This document shows, piece by piece, positions 10,397 through 21,737 of a stretch of DNA of 64,000 nt; within the stretch, counting starts at the first letter, position 1, and every line of letters begins with the position of its first letter. The translations under genes were made by a program, and so were the position numbers. Source of the stretch: Dactylis glomerata. Lineage: Eukaryota > Streptophyta > Magnoliopsida > Poales > Poaceae. The stretch lies in assembly GCA_007115705.1 (NCBI GenBank), contig QXEO01000432.1:620001-684000 (forward strand). Reading direction: 5' to 3'. Under the pieces are notes generated by a model. It saw nothing but the letters and a program-made list of their open reading frames with translations. It made no database searches and was not told the DNA's origin.

Positions 10397-11875
10397 TGAT
10401 ACGTGCAATTCGCATCATATAGTACTAGTTTATAATGTTATTTGCATATATCATCCATTGTTCATTCATTGTTAAAGTTCCCCCTTGGTATTTAATTTCC
10501 AGGAGACAGAAAATCTCTTGTTTTTGTATTTTGATATTTCAGGGACCTTCTGGACCTCAATTTGATCCAGGCTTTTTACTGCATCAATATTTTTACACGA
10601 GAAGCACTTGGAGAGGTTGTAGAACACGAGAGGAGCCACGAGGCTCAAATGAGCTTAGGTGGCGTGGCCCACTAGGCAGACCATGCCACCGAGGCCCGTT
10701 TGGCCCTCGGTGGTCGCCTCATCTCCGTCTTCTTATGGATGCCTTCATTTCGTGAAAAAAGGGACGCCCTAATTTTCCTTTAATTTTCTAAGCCGGCAGC
10801 GGAGGCGAAACCCTTCTGCCACATCTGGAAGGGCTGATCTGCTGCAGCCGCCAGAGGGAAATCGCCGCCATCGACGCCATCGACTCCTCCTTGGCATACG
10901 AGGGAGCCTCTCCATCACATCTAAAACACCATCATCATCATCCCCAATATCAGCACCATCTCCACCTTGAGATTTGATGTCATCCCCCTCAAAGTTTGTG
11001 GTAGATCGAACCCTGGATACTGTTTAAGTGTTGTGTGCATGTTTGTGCTTGGCAACTTATCATTATTTTGTGGTGAAGTTGTACTTTCAAATTGTGTTGT
11101 ACCACATATGCCACTGATCATGATGATGTTTAACACTTGTGGGTAGTTCCCGTTGTTCCTAGGGGCATAGGATGAATTGGCTATGATTTCTATATAGTAT
11201 GCATGGAGTATTTGGTTAAGTTTTGATCTTTTATGTGATTCTATGATGGTAATGTGCAAACGTCGACTGCATATTAATTCGCCTATATGGTCTCATAGGA
11301 TTGCACCTTAGAGTAATTAGGAGGATGAGAAACGAGGGAGAAACATAAACCTATTTCTTAGAATCTGCATTATTTTTAGGGGGGGGGGGTAGATTGGGGA
11401 CCTTAGAGCTTTATGCAATGGTTAGACAGTTAGTTTCTTAATATTCCCTAAGGTTCATGAAAGTGAATTTAGTAACAATCATTAGGGGTTTGTAGCATAG
11501 TGTTATATGACTACACCTATTTTTGGCTCCGTTTGATGAGAATAAAACTTGACAAGATACTCATTCATATTTTCTTAGGAATCTGTATGCCGAATAAATC
11601 CATGCCGCCCCAGGGAACATTTTTCACTTATTGATTACACTTGATCTTGTCCTCTTGCTGCATAGAGGATTAGGGTTTCTCTGAAAAAGAGCATTTACTT
11701 TACCGCAATTACATTTTCAGTACTTATTCCTTTGCACGCTTATACATAAAACCCCGAAACACCTTTTATTTCCTATTAAACTTGCAACCAATACCTTCAG
11801 CTCCTTGTGGGTTCGACAACCCTTTTTTTATATTGAAAGGTATTACAATTGATCTACTCCACTTGGGAGTCATCA
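10397..11875 (+). repeat. 3' LTR of element H (1479 bp)
   Basis: It begins TGATACGTGCAATTCGCATC right after the polypurine tract and ends CTTGGGAGTCATCA. The end is assigned from the TG...CA rule and the change of sequence after it; no second LTR is in the window to confirm it. It contains a hairpin at 10658-10690 and a G-run at about 11381-11390. ORFs inside are short and unconvincing. Confidence 0.7.
10658..10690 (+). other. Hairpin in H LTR
   Basis: The arms GGTGGCGTGG and CCATGCCACC pair over ten positions (one G/T wobble) around a 13-base loop. The stem positions that differ from the 8538-8570 hairpin remain paired. Confidence 0.5.
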
Positions 11876-12452
11876 CTACGCAACCCTGAATTGCCCAAGA
11901 TCTATCTAGGAGTAATGTTGTAACGATTACGGTAGATTGGTAACGTACCCTTGCACAGGTGTTGATGATGAAGCCGACGTAGCCGACCTCAAGGTCGTGT
12001 ATATCTTGATGCTACGACAACGGTGCGACAATACCGGCGCAACAACCCAGTGCCACAAGTGTAGCACCTCCGAGTACTCGTACACATACGGTGAACGATG
12101 ACTTCTTCCGGTCTCTCCGATCTAGCCGAGATTGCAGAAGTAGATCGGTTTTGGATCCGATCCAGAATTCCTTCAGTACGATGACATGCAGCGGTGGAGA
12201 TTGACCTTGCTCCTACACATCCCTTCGGGGAGCCACATGAGAGGGTGAGAGGAAGATGGGAGGCGCATGAGGGGGAGAGGAGAGGAGAGCTCTTCCAATA
12301 AACTCCCTCAATCCACGTGTGTCTAACTCTCCTCCCAGGGGTACTTTTAAATAGGGGGAAGGGAGGCACCCTTACCCCTCCACCAATCAAGGTGGGACTA
12401 AAGGAAGGGGCATGGTGCACCATGGCCAAGGGCTGCCTTGGCCGGACACCCC
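11876..12452 (-). repeat. LTR fragment, probably Sabrina-like, minus strand
   Basis: No coding sequence. The style (CTACGCA near one end, CAAGATCTATCTAGGAG, CTCCGAGTACTCGTACAC, a TTTAAATAGGGG TATA-like box at about 12349) resembles the downstream half of a large gypsy LTR. The left side is cut by the H LTR and the right side by the CRM element A. The family assignment is from general resemblance only. Confidence 0.35.
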
Positions 12453-13377
12453 TGATGAGGACATCCCATCTATATATACACCCACTGCACCTACAACGAA
12501 CCAAATACAAGGATCTATCACTAGAGCTCGTGCCAAGCAACTTAACTATCAGGTACTTTTATTTCTTGGAACTCTCTCTTACATACACGAGAATATAATG
12601 CTGCCTAAATTAGATGTGTTTGTTACTCTTAGGAATGATGGACCAAGCATGGTTGAGAGGGACAAGCATTGGAGCATGAACATGCATGGAGATGGCAGCG
12701 AGCATGAGAGGATTGAGGATGACGCCCTGAGCGAGGATTTCAGAACTTTGAAGCCACCATAATTAGGAATGAAGACCTAGACGAAATATACAAGAAGATA
12801 CTTCATAAATTCGTCCATAGCTTTATATGGTGCCGTGTCACCTTTAATTTTGGACCAGGCCCATGTAATTTTTGCCGCAATTAAGTTAGCCACTTTTAGG
12901 TGTCCGAATTTGAGGAGAAAAGGCCTTTTAAGGTTTGGTTCGACCACCATACCCATAGCTGGCCGTGCCCCTAACTCTTCCTCCTCAAATACCCTCCATA
13001 GCCGTCACTTTAGACTTGGATTTTGTTTAGATTAAAAGTAAGCCATTGTTGCAACTACGAGCTCGACTTTTGAGGCCAACGCCCAGAAGAAGACCGCCTA
13101 TTCGGAATCCCACCTCTTGAATAAATCTTACATCTTTCATCTGCAATATATTGATGGCAATATTAGTTCTTACTTGTTCTCGATTTTAGGTAGGAATTAA
13201 GACCCTCGTTGGTCAGGCTGATTGTGCATCCCCAAGATCGATAACTCCCGGAGATTATCCTACCGATTGCATTGGCACACGAGCTCTGCATGTGTAGTCG
13301 GATCGTCAAGCACGAACTCCACCAATAAATCGAATTATCCTCATCTCATTGAAAGATCGGACACCTTTGCCCTATCA
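12453..13377 (+). repeat. 5' LTR of element A (925 bp)
   Basis: It starts TGATGAGGACATCCC and ends GCCCTATCA, followed at 13380 by the primer site. Its first 310 bases encode the tail of the integrase ORF (ITRARAKQLNYQ near the start, LSEDFRTLKPP at the stop), which matches the copy in the 3' LTR at 59652. By eye it is much closer to the 59652 LTR than to LTR B. Confidence 0.85.
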
Positions 13378-13379
13378 AG

Positions 13380-13392
13380 TGGTATCAGATTT
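13380..13392 (+). other. Primer-binding site of A (Met tRNA type, decayed)
   Basis: TGGTATCAGATTT starts two bases after the LTR end. The first ten bases match the initiator tRNA-Met complement and the remainder has drifted. Confidence 0.75.
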
Positions 13393-13574
13393 CATGTTGC
13401 TCGGTGAGATGTACTCTTTTTGTACTCTAGATTCCATCTATGTTCATACCTATAAAGCACAAAAAAGCCAAAAATACTGTTAGGGTTTAGATCACCTCGT
13501 CCCATAAACCACCCGGGCCTTTGCATTGCCTTTTCAGTTTGCATTGTTGAATTTGTGTCTACATCTGCATGTCG
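13393..13574 (+). other. Leader of element A, first segment
   Basis: Non-coding sequence between the primer site and the target-site duplication of solo LTR B. It resumes at 15678. Confidence 0.6.
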
Positions 13575-14138
13575 AGTTGTGATGAGGACATCCCTACGGT
13601 TGATACAACCGTTGCACCTACAGCCACACTTCCTCATGTTCCACAATTCCAAGGACCTCTCACAAGAGCTCGTGCACGCTAATGCAATCGGTAGGACAAT
13701 CTAATATTCCTAATATTCATGAGAATATGATGCTGCCTAAATCAGATGTGTTTATGTTACTTAGGAATGATGGGCCTAGCATGGATGAGAGGGACAAGCA
13801 TTGGAGCATGATCATGCATGGAGATGATGGCAGCAATCGTGTGAGGATTCAGGATGACGCTGCAAGTGAAGATTTCCAAACTTTGAAGCCACCATAATGA
13901 TGCAAGGATGCTTGGACGAAATTCACAAGTTACCAAATCATAAAATTCGTCCAAGGCTTTATATGGTGCTGCATCACCTTATTTTATGGGTTAAACCCAT
14001 GTATTTTCATCCTAGGTATTTTAGGGATTTTCTGGAGGCTGTTTGAGTGGAAAAGGGCCCATCTAGGGCTATTTTTGGATGGCCCATTAGGGTTGTACGA
14101 AAATCCCTGCCCTTTCCCTCATATATACCTCCTCCTAG

Positions 14139-15324
14139 CGGGGGGTGCTATATCCCGCTCCTTGCGGGAGCGAATCGCTCCCGCCTGGGAGCATTTCTTT
14201 AATGGGCCACTTACGCGGGCCCAATACAGGTATACTCTCTCTTTTTCCTTTTTTTGTTTTCAGTTATTTATTAAGTTTGCATATTTTCCAGATTCGAAAC
14301 ATTTTTTTAAAAAATAGAACAATTTCGAATTTGAACAGTTTTTAAAAAAGAATAATTTCAAAATTGGAACAAATTTCGAAAGTTGGAATTTTTTTCAAAA
14401 ATAAAACAAATTTCGAATTGGAACAAAATTCGGAATTGGAACAAATTTCGAAATTGGAACAAATTTCGAAAATGAACAAATTTCAAAATTGGAACAAATT
14501 TCGAAATTGGAACAAATTTAAAAAATAGAACAACTTTCGAATTGGAGCAAATTTCGTAATTGGAACACATTTTAAAATTGGAACAAAATTCAAAAATGGA
14601 ACAAATTATGAATTGGAACAAATTTCAAATTCGAATAATTTCGAATTAAACAATTTCGGAATTGGAACAAATTTCGGAATTGGAACAAATTTCGAAATTG
14701 GAACAAATTTCGAAATTGGAACAAATTTAAAAAATAGAACAACTTTCGAATTGGAACAAATTTCGAAATTGGAACACATTTTAAAATTGGAACAAAATTC
14801 AAAAATGGAACAAATTATGAATTGGAACAAATTTCAAATTTGAATAATTTCGAATTAAACAATTTCCCAATTGGAACAAATTTCTAAAATGAACAAATTT
14901 CAAAATTGGAACAAATTTCGAAATTGGAACAAAATTAAAAAATAGAACAACTTTCGAATTGGAACAAATTTCGAAATTGGAACACATTTTGAAATTGGAA
15001 CAAAATTCGAAAATGGAACAAATTATGAATTGGAACAAATTTCAAATTTGAATAATTTCGAATTAAACAATTTCCAAAATTAAACAAAATTTCGAAACTG
15101 ATTTTTGTTTACTTTGAACAAATTTCAAAACTAAAAAAATCAAAAACAGATAAAGTTGAAATTTAAAATTGTTTAGATTTAGAAAAAAGAAAAAAAGAAA
15201 CATTGAGGAAAATAGAAAAAGAAAAGAAAAAACAAAAAGAACCTTACCTGGACCGGCCCATCGGGCGGAGCGCTGCGTGCGGGACAGAGATCGCTCCCGC
15301 AGCGAGCGGGAGTTAGGATTTCCG
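14139..15324. mobile_element. Non-autonomous inverted-repeat (Mutator-like or foldback) element inside solo LTR B
   Basis: The sequence departs from the CRM LTR exactly between two CTCCTAG copies (14132-14138 and 15325-15331). The left end starts CGGGGGG and the right end, reversed, starts CGGAAAT. Inside both ends is the shared inverted core TCCCGCTC then TGCGGGAGCGA. Each arm also holds its own palindrome (GGGAGCGAATCGCTCCC on the left). A 7-bp duplication is short for Mutator elements (usually 8-10), so the class is uncertain. There is no transposase; the interior is an AT-rich tandem array. Confidence 0.6.
14390..15075. repeat. Tandem array, about 208-bp period built from about 16-18-bp subunits
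   Basis: The landmark GGAACAAATTATGAATTGG recurs at 14598, 14807 and 15015, spacing 209 and 208. Within each unit the subunit TTCGAAATTGGAACAAA repeats with small changes, giving a two-level repeat. Open frames on both strands here are simply products of the repeat. Confidence 0.85.
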
Positions 15325-15677
15325 CTCCTAGCCGTCATTAGAACTCGGATTTTGTTTAGTTAAAGACTTAGCCACTAGCTACTCTTCGCCATAGGCACAA
15401 GTGTCAAACCAACCTTTTGTACTACGCACAGACAGAATCCCACCTCTTCAATAAAGCCTTCATCTATATTCGCAATATCTTGATTGCATCTATAATTCTT
15501 GCTGGTTCTTCGATTGCTTGCAGGGATTGATCCTCGTGATCAGGTTGATCTAGCTCCGGCGTGATCAATAGCCTCGGAAGTTGGTGTATCGATTGCTAAG
15601 GCGCAACGTCTCGCACGTTTGTAGTCGGATCGTCAACGTCGACCTCCACCATAATCGATAGTTATCCGATCAAGTTG

Positions 15678-16381
15678 CTGGTCTTAGTGTCTAGTTCCAT
15701 TAGAGTTTCGAGTTCGAATCACCTTAGTCACACCGCCACAGCACGCTTGCACCACCGCTCCACCACATACTTCCGCCACCGCGACATATACTTCCGCCAC
15801 CGCCATCCCTGCCGCGACACAAGTTGTGGTTGTTTCTCTTCCCTTCAGTTTTTGTCCGTGCTGTTGCCAGAGTCCGTTAGTTAAGTTTCGGTCGCCAGTC
15901 AAGATGAAGAAGAGCAAAAAAAAGTCTAGAACCCCTTCCATAAATTTTTTATGGCTACATTAGTTTTCGACCTTGGGGATCCCTTTTTTCCACTCGCCGT
16001 TTTAGAGACATTTTTTCGGCGCCTGCGTGCTTTTCTGGAGAACTTTCTAGAAAAAAATTCGAGGCTATACTGTTTTTAGACCTCGGGAACCCTTTTGAGA
16101 CACTCGCCATCATAGTGATTTTAGGCATCTCGGTTCGCTGTTTTTCGCCACCTCATCGCTGCTCATTGCTTGTTGTGTAGCACTGTGACCTCCTTTGTGT
16201 TCTAGGCTCGTGTCTCTAGCACGGTCTAGCCTAGGACCAGCATAGTACTGTTGTTGAGCATTCTTTCAACATTGCATCATAGTTTTGACATTTGCTGTTT
16301 TGCTACTATATAAGCCTTTCTACAACTTGACGGATTACACGTGATTCCACCATATTCCATAGTTCGTAGGTATATACATTT
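15678..16381 (+). other. Leader of element A, second segment
   Basis: About 700 bases from the second AGTTG copy to the start of gag, with no coding frame supported. It contains short CACCGCCAC-rich stretches at about 15730-15810. Confidence 0.5.
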
Positions 16382-17393
16382 GTGCTTGCTTGTACGCTAA
16401 TCAGGATAGGAACCACGAAGGATGATTTTGATCCGGAGAAGAAGATGAATGCAGAGTTCCATGCCCACTTCACCCAGCTGTTAGTGGGGCATGCACACGA
16501 CGTGGATACATGCTTGGGTGATGTTGATTCCAAGCTCTCTGATGCAATGGAGAAGATTGATGGCCTCGAGGAAGCTTTCGACGCCAAGGTCAACGCCAAG
16601 TTCCAAGAAGTTCTGGCCCGGTTACCACCACAGCCATAGCCGGGCGCCCACGTGCCACGCGCACGCCGCGTTCCTCTCGCACCGCCACCTGCGGGTACCG
16701 TTATAGTTGCGGTGGCTGCAACGGTGGCGGCCACCCAGGATGGGTATGCTGCTGACGAAGGGGAGAATGAGTTTGAAGATGAAAACGAGCTAAAGGAGGG
16801 TTAAGTCCAACAGCCTGCACCTGGACATCCACGGAAATACAATCGCAATGCTCGCCCACCTCCACGCCCGGTATGTGATGATGAACTTGTTGCAAAAATG
16901 AAATTAAATATTCCGCCATTTGATGGTAGATACAATCCTGATGCATACCTCACTTGGGAATTGGAAGTAGAGCAACGTTTTGCATGTTTAGGATATCCTG
17001 AGCAGTTGCGTGTTAGTGCTGCTAGTTGTGAGTTTACAGATTTTGCTTCTATTTGGTGGTCTGAACATTGTAGAGTCAATCATGCTAATATTCCTGCTAC
17101 TTGGATTAGTTTAAAACATGCCATGCATACTCTTTTTATACCACCATATTATCAATGTGATTTGCCTAAAAAAATTGTCTCATTTAGAACAAGGCAAAAA
17201 TTATGTCCAAGACTATTACCAAGAGTTACAAAAGGGCATGATTTGTTGTGGTATTGTAGAGGATAATGAAGCAATGCTTGCACGTTTCTTCGGTGGTTTG
17301 AATAAAGAGATTCAACATATTTTAGACTATAAGGAGTACAACACTATTACTCATTTATTTCATCTTGCTTGCAAAGCTGAACTTGAAGTGTAG
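16382..17393 (+). pseudogene. Element A gag, N-terminal and capsid region
   Basis: One frame runs from 16382 to about 17200, interrupted by TAG at 16637-16639 and a TAA near 16802-16804. It then shifts frame and continues to a stop at 17391-17393. Recognisable CRM-type gag blocks are IPPFDGRYNPDAYLTWELEV, FASIWWSEHCR, VQDYYQELQKGM and ARFFGGLNKEIQHILDYKEY. The 16382 ATG is the first in frame; the true start may be slightly downstream. Three breaks make it a pseudogene. Confidence 0.8.
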
Positions 17394-18484
17394 GATCGTC
17401 AACCATCATGGAGAAGAGCTAATAATTTTGCAAGTCATACTTTCTCATGGTCTGCGCGACAATCAGCTCCACCTTCTCGTGGGGATGCACCAGCACCTCC
17501 CACCTCCAAGTACACCATGCCCGAGTCAAGACTCGCCACATTCAATGTCACAAATGCTTTGGGTTTGGTCACATAGAAAAAGAATGTAGGACCAAACATG
17601 TGATGGTGGTGCTTGAAGATGGCGAATATGATTCTACTAATTTTGATGATGATACATTGGCCCTTATTGCTGCACGTGATGGCACCAATTCTGATTCTGA
17701 CAAGGAGATGGAGGTAATGGGAGCTGAAACTGCTGATCAATACAAGATTTTAGTTGCACAACGCATCTTGAGTGTGCAACTGAGGAAAGCTAAGCATGAT
17801 CAACGCCACAATTTGTTTCAAACAAGAGGAGTTGTTAAGGATAGAGCTATCCGGATCATCATTGATGGAGGGAGTTGTAACAATCTGGCTAGCATTGATA
17901 TGGTGGAGAAGCTTGCTCTACCCACACGACAACGACCTAATCCATATTACATTCAATGGTTTGAGAGCTCTCGTAAGCTCAAGGTAACAAGAACTACACG
18001 CGTGCATTTTACTACTGGTACCTATTCAGATTTTGTTGATTGTGATGTTGTACCTATGCAAGCTTGGTCTTTGTTACTTGGTAGACCATGGCAATTTGAT
18101 AGAGAATCTGTGCATAATGGTAAAACTAATCAGTATTCTCTTATACATGATGGAATGAAAATTGGACTTAAACCCATGACTCTAGAACAAATTTTGAAAG
18201 ATGATCTAGCTAGAGCTAGTAGATTAAAAAACGAGGATAAACATAAGAGTGAGACTCAGATTATTGCTGCAGATTTTGTACCACCTAAGCATACTTCTAA
18301 ATCTGATTGTAACCATGCTACTGAAATTCGTTTGAAAAATCCTTGTTTACTTGCTAGCAAATCTGATATTGCTGAAATTGATGTTAACATTACTCCATGC
18401 TATGCCATTGTTTGTAAAGAAGTTTTGTTTTCATTTGAGGCTATGCCTCCTTCTTTCCCACCTACGGTTGCTAACCTTTTGTAG
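17394..18484 (+). pseudogene. Element A gag zinc knuckle and protease
   Basis: The frame open from 17447 encodes a CCHC knuckle CHKCFGFGHIEKEC (residues about 35-48). An acidic linker follows, then a protease with active site IIIDGGSCNNLAS (DGGS instead of the common DTGA/DSGA) and the second block LLLGRPWQFDRES. The C-terminal part leads toward RT. A frame change at 17394-17446 separates it from the capsid region. DGGS protease motifs are seen in CRM-type elements, so this is not in itself inactivating. Confidence 0.8.
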
Positions 18485-18490
18485 GAATAC

Positions 18491-19532
18491 ATGGACGTTT
18501 TACCACAAGATGTTCCACCTGGCCTACCACCTATTCATGGGATAGAACCCCAAATTGATTTGATTCCAGGAGCTTCGCTGCCCAACCGTGCGCCATACCA
18601 CACTAATCCCGAAGAAACAAAAGAGATCCAACGACAAATTCAAAGTTTATTGGACAAAGGTTATATTCGTGAGTCTCTTAGTCCATGTGTTGTTCCTACT
18701 ATTTGGTACCTAAGAAATATGGTTCTTACGCATGTGTATTGATTGTAGAGCTATTAATAATATTACCATTCGATGTCGTCACCCTATACCCCGTTTGGAT
18801 GACATGCTTGATGAGTTGAATGGTTCTATTATGTTCTCTAAAGTTGATTTACGTAGTGGTTACCACCAGATTTGTATGCAATTAGGAGATGAATGGAAAA
18901 CAACTTTTAAAACTAAGTTCAGTTTATATGAGTGGTTAGTGAGGCCGTTTAGATTAACTAATGCACCTAGTACCTTTATGAGACTCATGAATGAAGTTTT
19001 ACGTGCTTTTATTGGTCGGTTTGTGGTGGTATATTTTGATGACATTCTCATATATGGCAAATCTTTAGAGGACCATTTGGATCATTTATGTGTTGTTTTC
19101 AATACTTTACGTGATGCACGTTTGTATGGTAATCTTGAGAAGTGCACATTTTGCACAAATAGAGTTGCTTTTCCTAGATATGTTGTTACAGAACAGGGAA
19201 TTGAAGTTGATCCAGCCAAGATTGAAGCAATTGAGAATTGGCCGCAGCCCAAGATGGTCACACAAGTGAGGAGTTTTCTTGGCCTCGCTGGGTTTTATAG
19301 GCGCTTTGTCAATGATTTTGGCTCTATTGCTGCACCATTGAATGAGCTCACAAATAAGGATGTGCCCTTTGTTTGGGGCGATGCACAACAAGAAGCCTTC
19401 ATCATACTAAAAGATAAGTTAACACATGCTCTATTACTCCAACTTCCTGATTTTAATAAGACGTTGGAACTTGAATGTGATGCTAGTGGAATTGGTCTGG
19501 GAGTGTGTTATTACAAGAGGTCAAACCTATAG
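18491..19532 (+). pseudogene. Element A reverse transcriptase
   Basis: 18491-18742 gives the RT entry region (GLPPIHGIEPQIDLIPGASL, then LLDKGYIRESLSPCVVP). Two single-base frame changes between about 18700 and 18735 break it. The core then runs 18732-19532 with MCIDCRAINNITIRCRHPIP, FSKVDLRSGYHQI, the catalytic box VVVYFDDILIYGKS, and the thumb (GIEVDPAKIEAIENWP, FLGLAGFYRRFVNDF). It ends in ELECDASGIGLG, the first RNase H block, and then loses frame. Confidence 0.85.
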
Positions 19533-20098
19533 CATATTTTAGTAAAAAATGAGTGGGCCTAGTCTGAACTATTCTACTTATGATAAAGAATTATATGCGC
19601 TGGTTGGACATTAGAAACTTGGCAATATTTATTATGGCCTAAAGAATTTGTTATACATTCGGATCATGAATCTTTGAAGCATATTCATAGTCGTGCAAAG
19701 CTAAATCGTCGCCATGCAAAGTGGGTTGAATTTATTGAATCTTTTCCTTATGTTATCAAACAAAAAAAGTGTAAAGATAATGTTATTATTGATGCTTTGT
19801 TGCGCCGTTATACTATGCTATCTCAGCTTGACTTCAAAAAAATTGGTTTGGAAACTATAAAGGAACAATACTTGCATGATGCTAAATTTAAAGATGTGTT
19901 GCAGTATTGTAGAGATGGTAGAACATGGAACAAATTCGGCCTCAATGATGGATTTGTGCTCCGTGCTAACAAACTATGCATTCCAGATGGTTCCGTTCGT
20001 CTTTTGTTGTTGCAGGGGGCACATGGAGGAGAATTGATGGGACCCTTCGGTGTCAAGAAGGCAAAGGATGTACTTGCTTCACACTTCTTTTGGCCACG
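19533..20098 (+). pseudogene. Element A RNase H and start of integrase, cut by insertion F1
   Basis: PIAYFSKK, LNYSTYDKELYALV and, from 19674, KHIHSRAKLNRRHAKWVEFI belong to gypsy RNase H, spread over different frames with at least two breaks. After a linker (LETIKEQYLHDAKFKDVLQY) the integrase zinc finger begins (LLLQGAHGGELMGPFGVKKA, ASHFFWPR). The second finger histidine, normally H in GHFGV, is P here. The coding sequence stops exactly at the CCACG target site at 20094-20098 and resumes at 58661. Confidence 0.8.
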
Positions 20099-21722
20099 TG
20101 ATGGTGCGGTGTTAAGGCACCAAGTTGGGAACCCCAAGAGGAAGGTATGAGGAGCACAGCAGCAAGTTTCCCTCAGTTGTGAAACCAAGGTTATCGAACC
20201 AGTAGGAGAAAGCCAAACTTCAGAAGGTGATGCTTGCTAGCTTCGCGACACTCCGAACAATGGCGCCAGAAAATGTTGGTGCGTAGTTGACATAGGAGCT
20301 TCTTCACCTAGCAGCAACGTGGAACCTGCACACAACATAACCAAGAACTTTGCTCCCAACTTACGATGAGGTTGTCAATCTCACCGGTCTGCTGTAAACA
20401 AAGGATTGAGCGTATCGAGTGGTAAAAGGTAATAGTAATGCAAGAATGTAAACAGAGCGAGTAAAAGTAAACGGTAATAGCAATGTAAAGGAAATTTGAC
20501 TGGGGTCCACAGTTCACTAGTGGTGTCTCTCCATAAGATAAATAACAACAAGCTGGGTAAACAAATTACAGTTGGGCAATTGATAGATTAAAGATAACGT
20601 ACATATGTCATGAGGATGACTATGAGATTCACTCTGGGCATTACGACAAAATACATAGACCGCCATCCGACTGCATCTATGAGTAAAAATCCACTCACGG
20701 GGAGTCATCGCGAACAACAGATAATTGCATTAAGCAAAGTGCGTAATGTAAACAAAGCAAATGTCCTAGGACACAAGAATGTTGTTTTCTCCCTAGTGGC
20801 AACAACACATCTACAACCTTAGAGGTTTCTGTCACTCCCCCAAATTACTAGAGGCATGAACCCAACTATCGAGCATAAATACTCCCTCTTGGAGTCACTA
20901 GCATCTACTCGGCCAAGATAGCTACTAGCAACGGAAAGCATGAAAGATCATAAACAACATAGAGATAACATAAAGATATATAATTCAGCACATCAACTTA
21001 ACATAGTACCAATACTCATTGGATCCCAATAAACACAACATGTAGAATTACATAAAGATGATCCTGATCATGTAGGGCAGCTCACAAGATCTAAACATGA
21101 AGCAGATGGAGGAGGAGACGACCATCTAGCTATTGTTATGGACCCGTAGTCCAAGATAGACTACTCACACATCACTCCAGAGGCGACCATGGTGGTGGAG
21201 AAGGCCTCCGGCAAGGATTCCCCTCTCCGGTAGGGTGTCGGGAAGAGCTCCTGGATCCTCCCGATCTCGCGACGACGATGGCGGCGGCTTGCAGTATGTT
21301 TCATGGAAAAGAGATCTATCCCTCAGGTTTTTCCCGTCAAGGGGAACTTATAGGCGAAAGGGCAGCATCAGAGGGTGGGCCAGATGGCCTCACCCCCTGG
21401 TGGTGTGGGCTAGGGGTAGGCTGCGCCATCCTAGGGTGTGGCCGGCTCCTGGCCCCCCTCTGTCTCATCTTCGGTCTTCGTGAAGCTTTGGTAAAAATAG
21501 AAGGTTTGGCTTTTGTTTCATCCAATTCCGAGAATATTTCCTGTGTAGGTTTTCTGAAACACAAAAACAGCAGAAAACAGGGAACTAGCACTGTGGCATC
21601 TCGTTAATAGGTTAGTTTCAGAAAATGCATAAAAACGCCACGAAGTGTAACAAAACACAAAGCAAATGGTGTATAAACAAGCATGGAGCATCAAAAATTA
21701 TATATACGTTTGAGACGTATCA
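20099..21722 (-). repeat. 3' LTR of F1 (1624 bp)
   Basis: Reversed, it begins TGATACGTCTCAAACGTAT and ends CACCATCA. It is near-identical by eye to 57029-58655, with scattered substitutions and a few short indels. It sits next to the polypurine tract at 21724-21737. Confidence 0.9.
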
Positions 21723-21723
21723 A

Positions 21724-21737
21724 GCATCCCCAAGCTT
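21724..21737 (-). other. Polypurine tract of F1
   Basis: On the minus strand AAGCTTGGGGATGC directly precedes the 3' LTR. The same 14-mer core recurs inside F1 at 55543-55556 and 55597-55610. Confidence 0.75.

Larger units (their letters stand above)
7751..11875 (+). mobile_element. Element H: Athila-like gypsy retrotransposon, 3' part
   Basis: It contains the 3' half of integrase, a 2-kb non-coding 3' region, a polypurine tract and a complete 3' LTR, all on the plus strand. The 5' part lies left of the window, displaced by the CRM insertion. The wording of the integrase end (KACHLPVELEHKA) is typical of Athila-type elements (inference). Its 3' end closely resembles that of F1 and F2, which suggests they belong to related families. 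Confidence 0.75.
13575..15677 (+). repeat. Solo LTR B (13580-15672) of a Quinta-like CRM subfamily with AGTTG duplication
   Basis: The LTR starts TGATGAGGACATCCC and ends CCGATCA. It is flanked by AGTTG at 13575-13579 and again at 15673-15677, with no internal region, so it is a solo LTR left by recombination between two LTRs. It carries a diverged integrase tail (HENMMLPKSDVFMLLRNDG, ending FQTLKPP) and the same downstream blocks as LTR A, but differs enough to be another subfamily. Its length is inflated by a nested inverted-repeat element at 14139-15324. Confidence 0.85.

Noticed and set aside
14358..15038. Repeat-protein-like frames (Phe/Ile/Cys and Asn/Glu/Leu periodic peptides)
   Set aside because: They are translations of the 16-18-bp tandem repeat, present in several frames and both strands.
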